NCBI RefSeq assembly: GCF_030378205.1
Contig: NZ_CP127385.1
Span: forward strand, 2,892,001 to 2,956,000
Direction: 5' to 3'
From: Bradyrhizobium sp. NP1
Lineage (GTDB): Bacteria; Pseudomonadota; Alphaproteobacteria; Rhizobiales; Xanthobacteraceae
Length of the DNA: 64,000 nucleotides
Shown here: positions 26,164 to 34,572 of the stretch, piece by piece
How the letters are laid out: each line of letters begins with the position of its first letter
Numbering within the stretch: position 1 is the first letter of the stretch
Notes under the pieces: model-generated
What the model was told of the DNA's origin: nothing
The model's database searches: none
The model's input: only the letters and a program-made list of their open reading frames with translations
Program-made: the position numbers and the translations under genes

Positions 26164-27270
26164 ATGGCCTTGTGGTTTGTGTTCGCGCTGATGACGGCCG
26201 CGGCGACCTTCGCCGTGCTTTGGCCGCTCAGCCGCGGTAACAAGCCCCCAGTCGGCGGCAGCGAGACGGTTGTCTATCGCGACCAGCTTGCGGAGATCGA
26301 TCGCGACCTGACGTCGGGCTTGATCGGCAGCACCGAGGCGGAAGCCGCGCGCGTCGAGATCGGCCGCCGCCTCTTGGCCGCAGCCGAAAGCGAGCAGCAG
26401 GAGCCACCGGCACGACCGAACATGCGCTGGCGCCGCACCGCGGCGGTCGTGGCGCTGATCGGCCTGCCGCTGCTGGCCGTTGCCACCTATCTGCCGCTCG
26501 GTTCGCCCAACCTCGGCGATTTTCCGCTTGCTGCGCGTGCCCGTACTCCCGACGGCACGCAGCCGATCGACAATCTGGTCGCGCAGGTCGAGCGGCATCT
26601 GGAAAAGAATCCCAGCGATGGCCGCGGCTGGAGCGTGCTTGCTCCGGTGCTGGCGCGGCTCGGGCGCTATGACGACGCGGTCCGCGCCTATCGCAATTCG
26701 CTCACCTATAACGGCGAGAGCGCTGCGCGCCGCGCCGATCTCGGCGAGGCGATCGCGGCCGCAGCCGGCGGCGTCGTCACGGCGGAAGCCAAGGGCGAGT
26801 TCGAGCGCGCGCTGGCGCTTGACGCCGACGAGGCCAAGGCGAGCTACTATCTCGGGCTTGCCGCCGAGCAGGACGGTCGCGGCGCGGATGCGGCGGCGAT
26901 CTGGCGCGCAATCCTCGCGAAGGCGCCGGCGGAGGCGCCATGGCGGCCGCTGGTCGAGGCGGCACTGGCGCGCCTCGACGGTTCTGCCGCGCCCGCGCTG
27001 TCCAATGAAACCATGGCCGCGGCCAAGGAGATGAACGAGACCGATCGCAGCGCGATGATCCGCGGCATGGTCGAGCGCCTCGCCACCCGCCTGAAGCAGC
27101 ATGGCGATGACGTCGATGGCTGGCTGCGGCTGGTGCGGGCCTATATGGTGATGGGCGACCGCGACAAGGCGAAGAGCGCGCTCAGCGATGCGCGCCAGGC
27201 GGTCGCGGGCGACGCCGAGCGGCTGCGCCAGCTCAACGAGGGGCTGAAGAGCCTGGGGCTCGACGGATGA
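26164..27270 (+). CDS. ccmI: Cytochrome c maturation protein CcmI (CycH)
   Basis: A 368-residue protein of System I cytochrome c biogenesis. Two transmembrane segments (about 2-20 and 94-115) are separated by a cytoplasmic loop containing [17 protein letters not shown], typical of CcmI. The periplasmic part carries TPR-like repeats (about 140-250 and 290-340) that hold apocytochrome c for haem attachment. It is the first gene of ccmIEFH (cycHJKL in rhizobia) and lies 28 nt before ccmE. Confidence 0.94.
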   Translation: MALWFVFALMTAAATFAVLWPLSRGNKPPVGGSETVVYRDQLAEIDRDLTSGLIGSTEAEAARVEIGRRLLAAAESEQQEPPARPNMRWRRTAAVVALIGLPLLAVATYLPLGSPNLGDFPLAARARTPDGTQPIDNLVAQVERHLEKNPSDGRGWSVLAPVLARLGRYDDAVRAYRNSLTYNGESAARRADLGEAIAAAAGGVVTAEAKGEFERALALDADEAKASYYLGLAAEQDGRGADAAAIWRAILAKAPAEAPWRPLVEAALARLDGSAAPALSNETMAAAKEMNETDRSAMIRGMVERLATRLKQHGDDVDGWLRLVRAYMVMGDRDKAKSALSDARQAVAGDAERLRQLNEGLKSLGLDG

Positions 27271-27298
27271 ACGCGGAAAGGCGCAAGAGAGCAGGGAC

Positions 27299-27811
27299 AT
27301 GACGCGCAGGCAGCGGCGATTGACTGTTATCGGCGGCTCGCTCGCGGTGCTTGCGCTCGCGGCGGCGCTGGTGCTGAACGCGCTGCGCGATTCCATCGTG
27401 TTCTTCTCGACGCCCTCGATGGTCGCCGAGAAGCACCTTGCACCCGGCCGGCGCTTCCGGCTCGGCGGCCTGGTGCAGCCCGGCTCGCTCAAGCGCGGAG
27501 ACAACCTCGCCGTCACCTTCGAGGTGGCCGATGGCGGCGCGAAGCTGCCGGTCGCCTATCAGGGCATTCTGCCCGACCTGTTCCGCGAAGGGCAGGGCGT
27601 GATCGCAGAAGGTGCGCTCGATGGGTCCGGCGTGTTCCGCGCCGACACCGTGCTTGCCAAGCATGACGAGACCTACATGCCGAAGGAGGTCGCCGACGCC
27701 CTGAAGAAGCAGGGGCACTGGAAGGACGATTACGCCAAGGGCGCTTCCGACGTTTCGCGCAACGCGCGCGACGCGCAGGCGACGCCCGCAGCGCAGGGGG
27801 TGACGCGGTGA
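27299..27811 (+). CDS. ccmE: Haem chaperone CcmE (CycJ)
   Basis: A 170-residue protein with a short cytoplasmic tail (MTRRQRR), one transmembrane anchor and a periplasmic OB-fold domain. The haem-binding motif AKHDETYMP with His122 and Tyr126 is intact; CcmE binds haem covalently through this histidine and hands it to CcmF/H. Starts within the ccm operon and overlaps ccmF by 4 nt (GTGA), so translation is coupled. Confidence 0.96.
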   Translation: MTRRQRRLTVIGGSLAVLALAAALVLNALRDSIVFFSTPSMVAEKHLAPGRRFRLGGLVQPGSLKRGDNLAVTFEVADGGAKLPVAYQGILPDLFREGQGVIAEGALDGSGVFRADTVLAKHDETYMPKEVADALKKQGHWKDDYAKGASDVSRNARDAQATPAAQGVTR

Positions 27812-29790
27812 TCGCGGAGTGCGGCCATTATGCGCTGGTGCTGGCGCTGGCGCTGGCGCTGATCCAGTCGACGGTGCCGTTGCTCGGCGTCAGGCTGCGC
27901 GACGAGGCGCTGATGAACGTCGCGCGCTCGACCGCGCTGGCGCAGCTCCTGTTCGTGGCGACGTCGTTCGCGGCACTGGTCACCCTGCACGTGATCTCGG
28001 ACTTCTCGGTCGCCAACGTGTTCGAGAACTCGCATTCGCTGAAACCGCTACTCTACAAGATCACCGGCGTGTGGGGCAATCACGAGGGATCGATGCTGCT
28101 CTGGGTGTCGATCCTGGCGCTGTTCGGCGCGCTGGTCGCGGCCTTCGGCAGCAACCTGCCGCTGTCGCTGCGCGCGCATGTGCTCAGCGTGCAGGCCTGG
28201 ATCGCCAGCGCCTTCTATCTCTTCATCCTGGTCACCTCGAACCCGTTCCTGCGCATCGCCAACCCGCCGATCGAGGGCCGCGATCTCAATCCCGTGCTGC
28301 AGGACATCGGCCTCGCGGTGCATCCGCCGATGCTCTATCTCGGCTATGTCGGCTTCTCGATCTCGTTCTCCTTCGCGATCGCGGCGCTGATCGAGGGCCG
28401 GATCGACGCGGCCTGGGCGCGCTGGGTGCGGCCGTGGACTCTCGTCGCCTGGATCTTTCTGACGCTCGGCATCGCCATGGGCTCGTACTGGGCCTATTAC
28501 GAGCTCGGCTGGGGCGGCTGGTGGTTCTGGGATCCGGTCGAAAACGCCTCGCTGATGCCGTGGCTGGCCGGCACGGCGCTGTTGCACTCGGCGCTGGTGA
28601 TGGAGAAGCGCAACGCGCTGAAGGTCTGGACCATCCTCTTGTCGATCCTCACCTTCTCGCTGTCGCTGCTTGGCACCTTCCTGGTGCGCTCGGGCGTCCT
28701 CACCTCGGTGCACGCCTTCGCCACCGATCCGACGCGCGGCGTGTTCATCCTGCTGATCCTCTGCCTCTTCATCGGCGGCGGGCTGACGCTCTATGCCTGG
28801 CGCGCCTCGGCGCTGAAGCAGGGCGGGCTGTTCGCCCCGGTGTCGCGCGAGGGCGCGCTCGTGCTCAACAATCTGTTCCTCACCACCGCCTGCGCCACCG
28901 TGCTCATCGGCACGCTCTATCCGCTGGCGCTGGAAGTTCTCACCGGCGAAAAAATCTCGGTCGGCGCGCCGTTCTTCAACCTGACCTTTGCGCCGCTGTT
29001 CGTTCCGCTGCTCATGGCGGTGCCGTTCGGACCGATGCTGGCGTGGAAGCGCGGCGACCTGCTCGGCGCGTCACAGCGGCTGATTGCCGCCGGGATCACC
29101 GCGCTGGTCGCGATCGCGCTGGTGTGGGGCTTCACCCGCGGCGGACCTGCGCTCGCGCCGCTCGCGATCGGGCTTGCCGTGTTCGTCATTGCCGGCGCCC
29201 TGAGCGATCTCGCCGAGCGGATGGCGCTGTTCCGGGCGCCGTTCGCGACCGCGTTGCGGCGGGCGCGCGGCCTGCCGCGCTCGGTCTGGGGCACCGCGTT
29301 TGCGCATGCCGGCCTCGGCATCGCCCTGCTCGGCATCGTCTGCGAGACCACCTGGAACAGCGAATACATTGCAACCATGAAACCGAACGACGTCGCCAGC
29401 GTCGCCGGCTACGCGCTGAAGCTCGATGGCCTGACGCAGCGCCAGGGCCCGAACTTCCGCGAGATGGTCGCGCAGTTCAGCGTGAGCGAGGACGGCCAGC
29501 CGCTCAGCGTGATGACGCCGTCGAAGCGCAGCTTCACCACCCGCGGCGCTTCGACGACCGAAGCGGCGCTGCTGACCCGCGGCGTCAGCCAGCTCTACAT
29601 TTCGCTTGGCGACATCGGAAGCGATGGCGCGATCGCAGTCAGGATCTATCACAAGCCGCTGGTGCTGTTGATCTGGTTCGGCCCGGTGCTGATGGCGTTC
29701 GGAGGCCTGTTGTCGCTGTCCGACCGGCGTTTGCGCGTTGGCGCGCCGAAGCCTGCCAAGGCCCTGCGCGCGCTGCAGCCGGCGGAGTGA
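27808..29790 (+). CDS. ccmF: Cytochrome c haem lyase subunit CcmF (CycK)
   Basis: A 660-residue polytopic inner-membrane protein with about 14-15 membrane helices. The haem-handling WWD motif [18 protein letters not shown] lies near residues 230-250, and histidines that serve as haem ligands flank it. CcmF transfers haem from CcmE to apocytochrome c together with CcmH and CcmI. GTG start overlapping ccmE by 4 nt. The length and topology are normal for the family. Confidence 0.97.
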   Translation: MIAECGHYALVLALALALIQSTVPLLGVRLRDEALMNVARSTALAQLLFVATSFAALVTLHVISDFSVANVFENSHSLKPLLYKITGVWGNHEGSMLLWVSILALFGALVAAFGSNLPLSLRAHVLSVQAWIASAFYLFILVTSNPFLRIANPPIEGRDLNPVLQDIGLAVHPPMLYLGYVGFSISFSFAIAALIEGRIDAAWARWVRPWTLVAWIFLTLGIAMGSYWAYYELGWGGWWFWDPVENASLMPWLAGTALLHSALVMEKRNALKVWTILLSILTFSLSLLGTFLVRSGVLTSVHAFATDPTRGVFILLILCLFIGGGLTLYAWRASALKQGGLFAPVSREGALVLNNLFLTTACATVLIGTLYPLALEVLTGEKISVGAPFFNLTFAPLFVPLLMAVPFGPMLAWKRGDLLGASQRLIAAGITALVAIALVWGFTRGGPALAPLAIGLAVFVIAGALSDLAERMALFRAPFATALRRARGLPRSVWGTAFAHAGLGIALLGIVCETTWNSEYIATMKPNDVASVAGYALKLDGLTQRQGPNFREMVAQFSVSEDGQPLSVMTPSKRSFTTRGASTTEAALLTRGVSQLYISLGDIGSDGAIAVRIYHKPLVLLIWFGPVLMAFGGLLSLSDRRLRVGAPKPAKALRALQPAE

Positions 29791-29794
29791 GCGA

Positions 29795-30289
29795 ATGAAG
29801 CGGCTGCTGGCCCTGATCGTCGTGTTCGCGCTTGCCGGATCGGGTGCGGCGCTGGCCGTGCAGCCCGATGAGATCATGGCGGACCCGGCCAAGGAAGCGC
29901 GCGCGCGCAACCTGTCGCGCGAATTGCGCTGCATGGTCTGCCAGAACCAGTCGATCGACGATTCCGAAGCGCCGCTGGCGCGCGACCTGCGGCTTCTGGT
30001 GCGCGAACGGATCGCCGCCGGCGACAGCGATTCCCAGGTGATCGATTTCCTGGTGGCGCGCTACGGCGAGTTCGTGCTGCTGAAGCCGCGCTTCGAGCGC
30101 CAGACCCTGCCGCTCTGGTTGTTGACGCCGCTCGCGCTCCTGGGCGGCGGGCTCGTGCTGTGGCTGAACGTGAGGCGGCGGAAATCGGCGGTGCCGGAAG
30201 AGGCCGGATCGGGCGCGTTGAGCGCCGAGGAAGAAGCGCGGCTGCGGCAATTGATGGCGACCGATCCGACCCCGGAGAAGCCGGCCTAG
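29795..30289 (+). CDS. ccmH: Cytochrome c maturation protein CcmH (CycL)
   Basis: A 164-residue protein beginning at ATG 29795, just after ccmF. It has a signal peptide (MKRLLALIVVFALAGSGAALA), a periplasmic three-helix domain with the redox motif LRCMVCQNQSI (Cys46, Cys49), one transmembrane helix (about 104-124) and a cytoplasmic tail. CcmH reduces the haem-binding cysteines of apocytochrome c. This is the short form without the fused TPR part, which is supplied by separate CcmI. Confidence 0.96.
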   Translation: MKRLLALIVVFALAGSGAALAVQPDEIMADPAKEARARNLSRELRCMVCQNQSIDDSEAPLARDLRLLVRERIAAGDSDSQVIDFLVARYGEFVLLKPRFERQTLPLWLLTPLALLGGGLVLWLNVRRRKSAVPEEAGSGALSAEEEARLRQLMATDPTPEKPA

Positions 30290-30496
30290 CCGCCCGCGGC
30301 CTGGCGTTCCGGTCGGCGTGCCCGGGGATTCCGGCCGGCAGGGACCGCCTGCGATAAACTGCCGCATTCGGCAGGGCCTTTATTACAAAAGTTTAACTCC
30401 GCCGCCAGCGCCCCGTAAGGCGGAAAACCCCATCTTGCCCCCTATCAGGGTGCTGACCCCCCGCACCATCAGCTTCAAGGCTCTGGAGAATTCTTT

Positions 30497-32089
30497 ATGA
30501 CTGAACGTCCGATTGATCTTTCCTCGCTGCCCTCCTACCGGCAACCCCGCTCGCTCCTCTCGTTCCGCAAGCTGGCGCTGATGGCCTCCGTCGTGGCCGG
30601 TCTCGGTGTCGCCGCCTACGGCTTCAGTCCGTCGGGCGGACCAGCCGATCTGTTCACGACCCCCGCGCATGCCCAGGTCAACAACGAGGTCCGGAAAGTT
30701 CAGCAGCCGGTCGGCTTTGCCGACATCGTGGAGCGCGTGAAGCCCTCGGTGATTTCGGTCAAGGTCAACATCACGCAGAAGCTGGCCAAGGATGACAGCG
30801 CCGACGATAATGACACGCCGTTCCAGCCGGGCTCGCCGATGGAGCGCTTTTTCCGTCGCTTCGGCGGTCCTGACGGGTTGCCGCCCGGCCTTCGCGGCGG
30901 ACCGCGCGGACGCGGTGGTGGCGCGATCACCGGCCAGGGTTCCGGCTTCTTCATCTCGCCCGACGGCTATGCGGTGACCAACAACCATGTGGTCGACGGC
31001 GCCGACAAGGTCGAGGTCACCGCCGATGACGGCAAGACCTACAGCGCGAAGGTGATCGGCACCGATGCACGCACCGACCTCGCCTTGATCAAGGTCGAGG
31101 GTGGTTCCAATTTCCCGTTCGCCAAGCTGTCCGACAGCAAGCCGCGGATCGGCGACTGGGTGCTCGCGGTCGGCAATCCCTTCGGTCTCGGCGGCACCGT
31201 GACCGCCGGCATCGTCTCGGCCAGCGGCCGCGACATCGGCAACGGCCCGTATGACGACTTCATCCAGATCGATGCGCCCGTGAACAAGGGCAATTCCGGC
31301 GGTCCGGCCTTCAACACCGAAGGCGAGGTGATCGGCGTCAATACCGCGATCTATTCGCCCTCCGGCGGCAGCGTCGGCATCGCGTTCTCGATTCCCGCAG
31401 CGACCGTGAAGAACATCGTCGCCCAGCTCAAGGACAAGGGCTCGGTGAGCCGCGGCTGGATCGGCGTGCAGATCCAGCCGGTCACCCCCGACATCGCCGA
31501 CAGCCTCGGCATGAAGAAGGCGGAAGGCGCGCTGGTCGCCGAACCGCAGGCCAACGGCCCGGCTGCCAAGGCCGGCGTCGAATCCGGTGACGTGATCACC
31601 GCGGTCAATGGCGAGCCGGTCAAGGATGCGCGCGAGCTCGCCCGCACCATTGGCGGCATCGCGCCCGGCTCGGCTGTGAAGCTCAACGTGCTGCACAAGG
31701 GCCAGGACAAGGTCTTGAACCTCACGCTCGGCACCTTGCCGAACACGGTCGAGGCCAAGGCCGACAACGACAATGGCGACCGCGGCAGCCTGAACCGCGG
31801 CACCGACGTGCCGAAGCTCGGCCTGACGGTCGCGCCGGCCAACAGTGTCGCCGGCGCCGGCAAGGACGGCGTCGTGGTCACCGAGGTCGATCCCAAGAGT
31901 GCGGCTGCCGAGCGCGGCTTCAAGGAAGGCGACGTGATTCTGGAAGTCGGCGGCAAGACCGTGGCGAGCGCGAACGACGTCCGCGACGCGCTCAGTGCCG
32001 CGAAGAACGACAACAAGAACAGCGTCCTGATGCGCGTGAAGAGCGGCGGCCAGTCGCGCTTCGTCGCGCTGCCCCTCGCCAAGGGCTGA
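30497..32089 (+). CDS. degP: Periplasmic Do-type serine protease (DegP/MucD)
   Basis: A 530-residue HtrA-family protease. An N-terminal signal anchor (about 26-45) is preceded by 25 cytoplasmic residues. The trypsin-like domain has the triad His164 (NNHVVDG), Asp194 (RTDLALIK) and Ser267 (GNSGGPAF). Two PDZ domains follow (about 320-410 and 430-525). It degrades or refolds damaged periplasmic proteins. A glycine/arginine-rich loop (LRGGPRGRGGGA) precedes the protease core. The position after ccmH and before a two-component pair is a common rhizobial arrangement. Confidence 0.95.
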   Translation: MTERPIDLSSLPSYRQPRSLLSFRKLALMASVVAGLGVAAYGFSPSGGPADLFTTPAHAQVNNEVRKVQQPVGFADIVERVKPSVISVKVNITQKLAKDDSADDNDTPFQPGSPMERFFRRFGGPDGLPPGLRGGPRGRGGGAITGQGSGFFISPDGYAVTNNHVVDGADKVEVTADDGKTYSAKVIGTDARTDLALIKVEGGSNFPFAKLSDSKPRIGDWVLAVGNPFGLGGTVTAGIVSASGRDIGNGPYDDFIQIDAPVNKGNSGGPAFNTEGEVIGVNTAIYSPSGGSVGIAFSIPAATVKNIVAQLKDKGSVSRGWIGVQIQPVTPDIADSLGMKKAEGALVAEPQANGPAAKAGVESGDVITAVNGEPVKDARELARTIGGIAPGSAVKLNVLHKGQDKVLNLTLGTLPNTVEAKADNDNGDRGSLNRGTDVPKLGLTVAPANSVAGAGKDGVVVTEVDPKSAAAERGFKEGDVILEVGGKTVASANDVRDALSAAKNDNKNSVLMRVKSGGQSRFVALPLAKG

Positions 32090-32426
32090 GATCAGGAGGT
32101 TTGACGAGATGGAGGGTGTCGCCGGCTTTAGTCGCCCCCGCCGACGGCTCTTTCCGGGGAGCGGGCCAAAAGTCCGCTCCCGCCCGGTTGTCCCGGTTCT
32201 GGCATTCGCGCCCCGCCGTGGCGGGCCTTCCCCGCGAACGCCGGAATCAGGGGGACGACAGTGAATACGCGTTACCTTCCGGTGGAATACGCCCCCCTCC
32301 GTCGGAAGGGTCTAAGGGCGGTGAGGTCCCCCAGCTTCACCGCCCGCTTTTTCGTTCGATGGAGACGCGTCCGGTTGTCTTGCATGAGAGCGCCGGCCGC
32401 GCCATGGTGATGGAAAGCTTACGCCC
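32090..32426. other. Intergenic region with terminator
   Basis: These 337 bases between degP and the response regulator contain a hairpin GGAGCGG/CCGCTCC near 32157-32180 and a clear intrinsic terminator at 32316-32352. I see no gene in it. Confidence 0.6.
32316..32352 (+). terminator. Rho-independent terminator after degP
   Basis: GGGCGGTGA (32316-32324) pairs perfectly with TCACCGCCC (32337-32345) around a 12-nt loop, followed by GC and five T. It lies 227 nt after degP and about 75 nt before the response-regulator start, so it separates the two transcription units. Confidence 0.85.
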
Positions 32427-33128
32427 TTGACCGCAACCGCCCCCGAGATGCGCCTGCTGATCATCGAAGACGATCGCGAATCCGCCGACTACCTCGTCAA
32501 GGCGTTTCGCGAAGCCGGCAACGTCGCCGATCTCGCCATCGACGGCGAGGAAGGTCTCGCGCTGGCCGAAAGCGGCGACTACGACGTGCTCGTCGTCGAC
32601 CGCATGCTGCCGAAGCGCGACGGGCTGTCGCTGATCGGCGCGCTCCGCGAGAAGGGCAACCGCACGCCGGTCCTGATCCTGTCCGCGCTGGGGCAGGTCG
32701 ACGACCGCATCAAGGGCCTGCGCGCCGGCGGCGACGACTACCTGCCGAAACCCTATTCCTTCGCCGAACTGCTCGCCCGCGTCGAGGTGCTGTCGCGCCG
32801 CCACGGCGGGCCGGCCGAGGAAACCGTCTATCGGGTCGGCGACCTCGAGCTCGACCGGCTTTCGCACAGGGTCATCCGCGGCAAGGAGGAGCTGACGCTG
32901 CAGCCGCGCGAGTTTCGCCTGCTCGAATATCTGATGAAGCACGCCGGCCAGGTGGTGACGCGCACCATGCTGCTCGAAAACGTCTGGGACTACCATTTCG
33001 ATCCGCAAACCAACGTCATCGACGTGCACATCTCGCGGCTGCGCTCCAAGATCGACAAGGGGTTCGAGCGGCCGCTGCTCCATACCATCCGCGGCGCGGG
33101 ATACATGATCCGTGACGGCATTCGGTAA
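32427..33128 (+). CDS. OmpR-family response regulator
   Basis: A 233-residue regulator. A TTG at 32427 or ATG at 32448 could start it; the extra seven residues precede MRLLIIEDD. The receiver has phospho-acceptor Asp58 (TTG numbering) in VLVVDRMLPKRDG and Lys in LPKPYS. The DNA-binding winged helix contains RLLEYLMKHAGQVVTR and NVIDVHISRLRSKIDKG. It overlaps the sensor-kinase gene by 17 nt, so both are coupled. The signal is unknown; the location between degP and glnE is conserved in related bacteria. Confidence 0.92.
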   Translation: MTATAPEMRLLIIEDDRESADYLVKAFREAGNVADLAIDGEEGLALAESGDYDVLVVDRMLPKRDGLSLIGALREKGNRTPVLILSALGQVDDRIKGLRAGGDDYLPKPYSFAELLARVEVLSRRHGGPAEETVYRVGDLELDRLSHRVIRGKEELTLQPREFRLLEYLMKHAGQVVTRTMLLENVWDYHFDPQTNVIDVHISRLRSKIDKGFERPLLHTIRGAGYMIRDGIR

Positions 33129-34572
33129 GCTGATCCGGACCACCGCGTTCCGGCTGACGCTGGTCTATCTGTTCCTGTTTGCGCTGTTCGCGGCGTCGCT
33201 GCTCGGCTATTTCGCCTGGAATACGCGGCGGCTGATCACCGAGCAGATCACCAGCACCGTCAACGCCGAAACCTCCGAGATCAGCGACATCTACACCCGC
33301 AGGGGCCTGCGCGGCCTCGTCTTCACCATCGAAAACCGCGCGCTGCGGCCGGGCGCCAACCTCTACCTCGTGACCACGCCGGCCGGGCAGGCGATCGCCG
33401 GCAATGTCGGCTCGCTGGCGCCGGGCGTGATGGGCACCAATGGCTGGAGCGAGACCGCCTATCGCCGGCTCGACGAGCAGGACAACACCGATCACCGCGC
33501 GCTCGTGCATGTCACGCAGCTCAGCAGCGGCTTCCGGCTGCTGATCGGGCGCGATCTCGAGGAGCGGCGGCGGTTGTTCGGCATCGTCGCCAAGGCCGCG
33601 CAATGGTCGATTCTCGTGGTCGTGGTGCTCGGCATCGGCGGCGGCATCTTCGTCGCCCGCCGGGTGCTGCGGAGGATCGACGCCATGACCGGCACGACCC
33701 AACGCATCATGGCCGGCGATCTCACCGGACGGCTGCCGGTCGGGCGCAGCGGCGACGAGCTCGATCGTCTCGCCAGCAACCTCAACGCCATGCTGGAGCG
33801 GATCGAGGCGCTGATGACGGGCCTCAAGGAGGTCTCCGACAACATCGCCCACGATCTCAAGACGCCGTTGACGCGGTTGCGCAACCGCGCCGAGGAGGCG
33901 TTGGCCCGCTCGAGCAGCGAGGCCGACTACCGCGCGGCGCTGGAGCGCACGATCGAGGAATCCGACGGCCTGATCCGCACCTTCAACGCACTGCTGATGA
34001 TCGCGCGCGCCGAGTCCGGCCAGGCGCGCGGCGACATGGACGATTTCGACGCCGCCGACGTCGCCAACGGCATCCACGAATTGTACGAGCCGCTCGCCGA
34101 GGACGGCGGCATGAGCCTGCGCGTGAAGACCTCGCCGGCACCCATTCACGGCAACCGTGAATTGATCAGCCAGGCGCTCGCCAACCTGGTCGAGAACGCG
34201 ATCAAATACGGCAAGCCGCTCGGCGCGCCGCAAGGGCAGGTGGTCAGCCTCGATTCCAAGCAGATCCTGATCGAAGCGCGGCGCGAGGGCGATTCCGTGC
34301 TGCTCAGCGTCACTGATCATGGCCCGGGCATTCCCGAAGCCGACCGCAAGCATGCGGTGGAACGCTTTGTCCGGCTCGAGGCCAGCCGGACGCTGCCGGG
34401 CTCCGGCCTGGGCTTGAGCCTCGCTTCGGCGGTCGCGACGCTCCATGGCGGCGAGCTGCGGCTCGGTGACGCCAGTCCTGGCCTGGTGGCCACGCTCGCG
34501 CTGCCGGTGCGGAAGGACGCGGCCGACAGGCTTGCAGCGCAAACACAGGATGTGCCACAGAAGGTGGCATGA
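33112..34572 (+). CDS. Sensor histidine kinase
   Basis: A 486-residue inner-membrane kinase with two transmembrane segments (about 10-37 and 165-185) around a short periplasmic sensor of about 125 residues. A HAMP domain (about 185-235, RRIDAMTGTTQRIMAGDL) precedes the H-box DNIAHDLKTPLTRL with phospho-acceptor His247, and an ATPase domain with NLVENAIKYG, DHGPGIP and GSGLGLSLA. It partners the overlapping response regulator. Its ATG-TGA overlap with glnE (4 nt) shows the three genes form one transcript. Confidence 0.93.
   Translation: MTAFGKLIRTTAFRLTLVYLFLFALFAASLLGYFAWNTRRLITEQITSTVNAETSEISDIYTRRGLRGLVFTIENRALRPGANLYLVTTPAGQAIAGNVGSLAPGVMGTNGWSETAYRRLDEQDNTDHRALVHVTQLSSGFRLLIGRDLEERRRLFGIVAKAAQWSILVVVVLGIGGGIFVARRVLRRIDAMTGTTQRIMAGDLTGRLPVGRSGDELDRLASNLNAMLERIEALMTGLKEVSDNIAHDLKTPLTRLRNRAEEALARSSSEADYRAALERTIEESDGLIRTFNALLMIARAESGQARGDMDDFDAADVANGIHELYEPLAEDGGMSLRVKTSPAPIHGNRELISQALANLVENAIKYGKPLGAPQGQVVSLDSKQILIEARREGDSVLLSVTDHGPGIPEADRKHAVERFVRLEASRTLPGSGLGLSLASAVATLHGGELRLGDASPGLVATLALPVRKDAADRLAAQTQDVPQKVA

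Noticed and set aside
27819..29798. 659-residue out-of-frame reading of ccmF
   Set aside because: Arg/Ala/Leu-rich translation; CcmF in the other frame has the WWD motif and normal topology.
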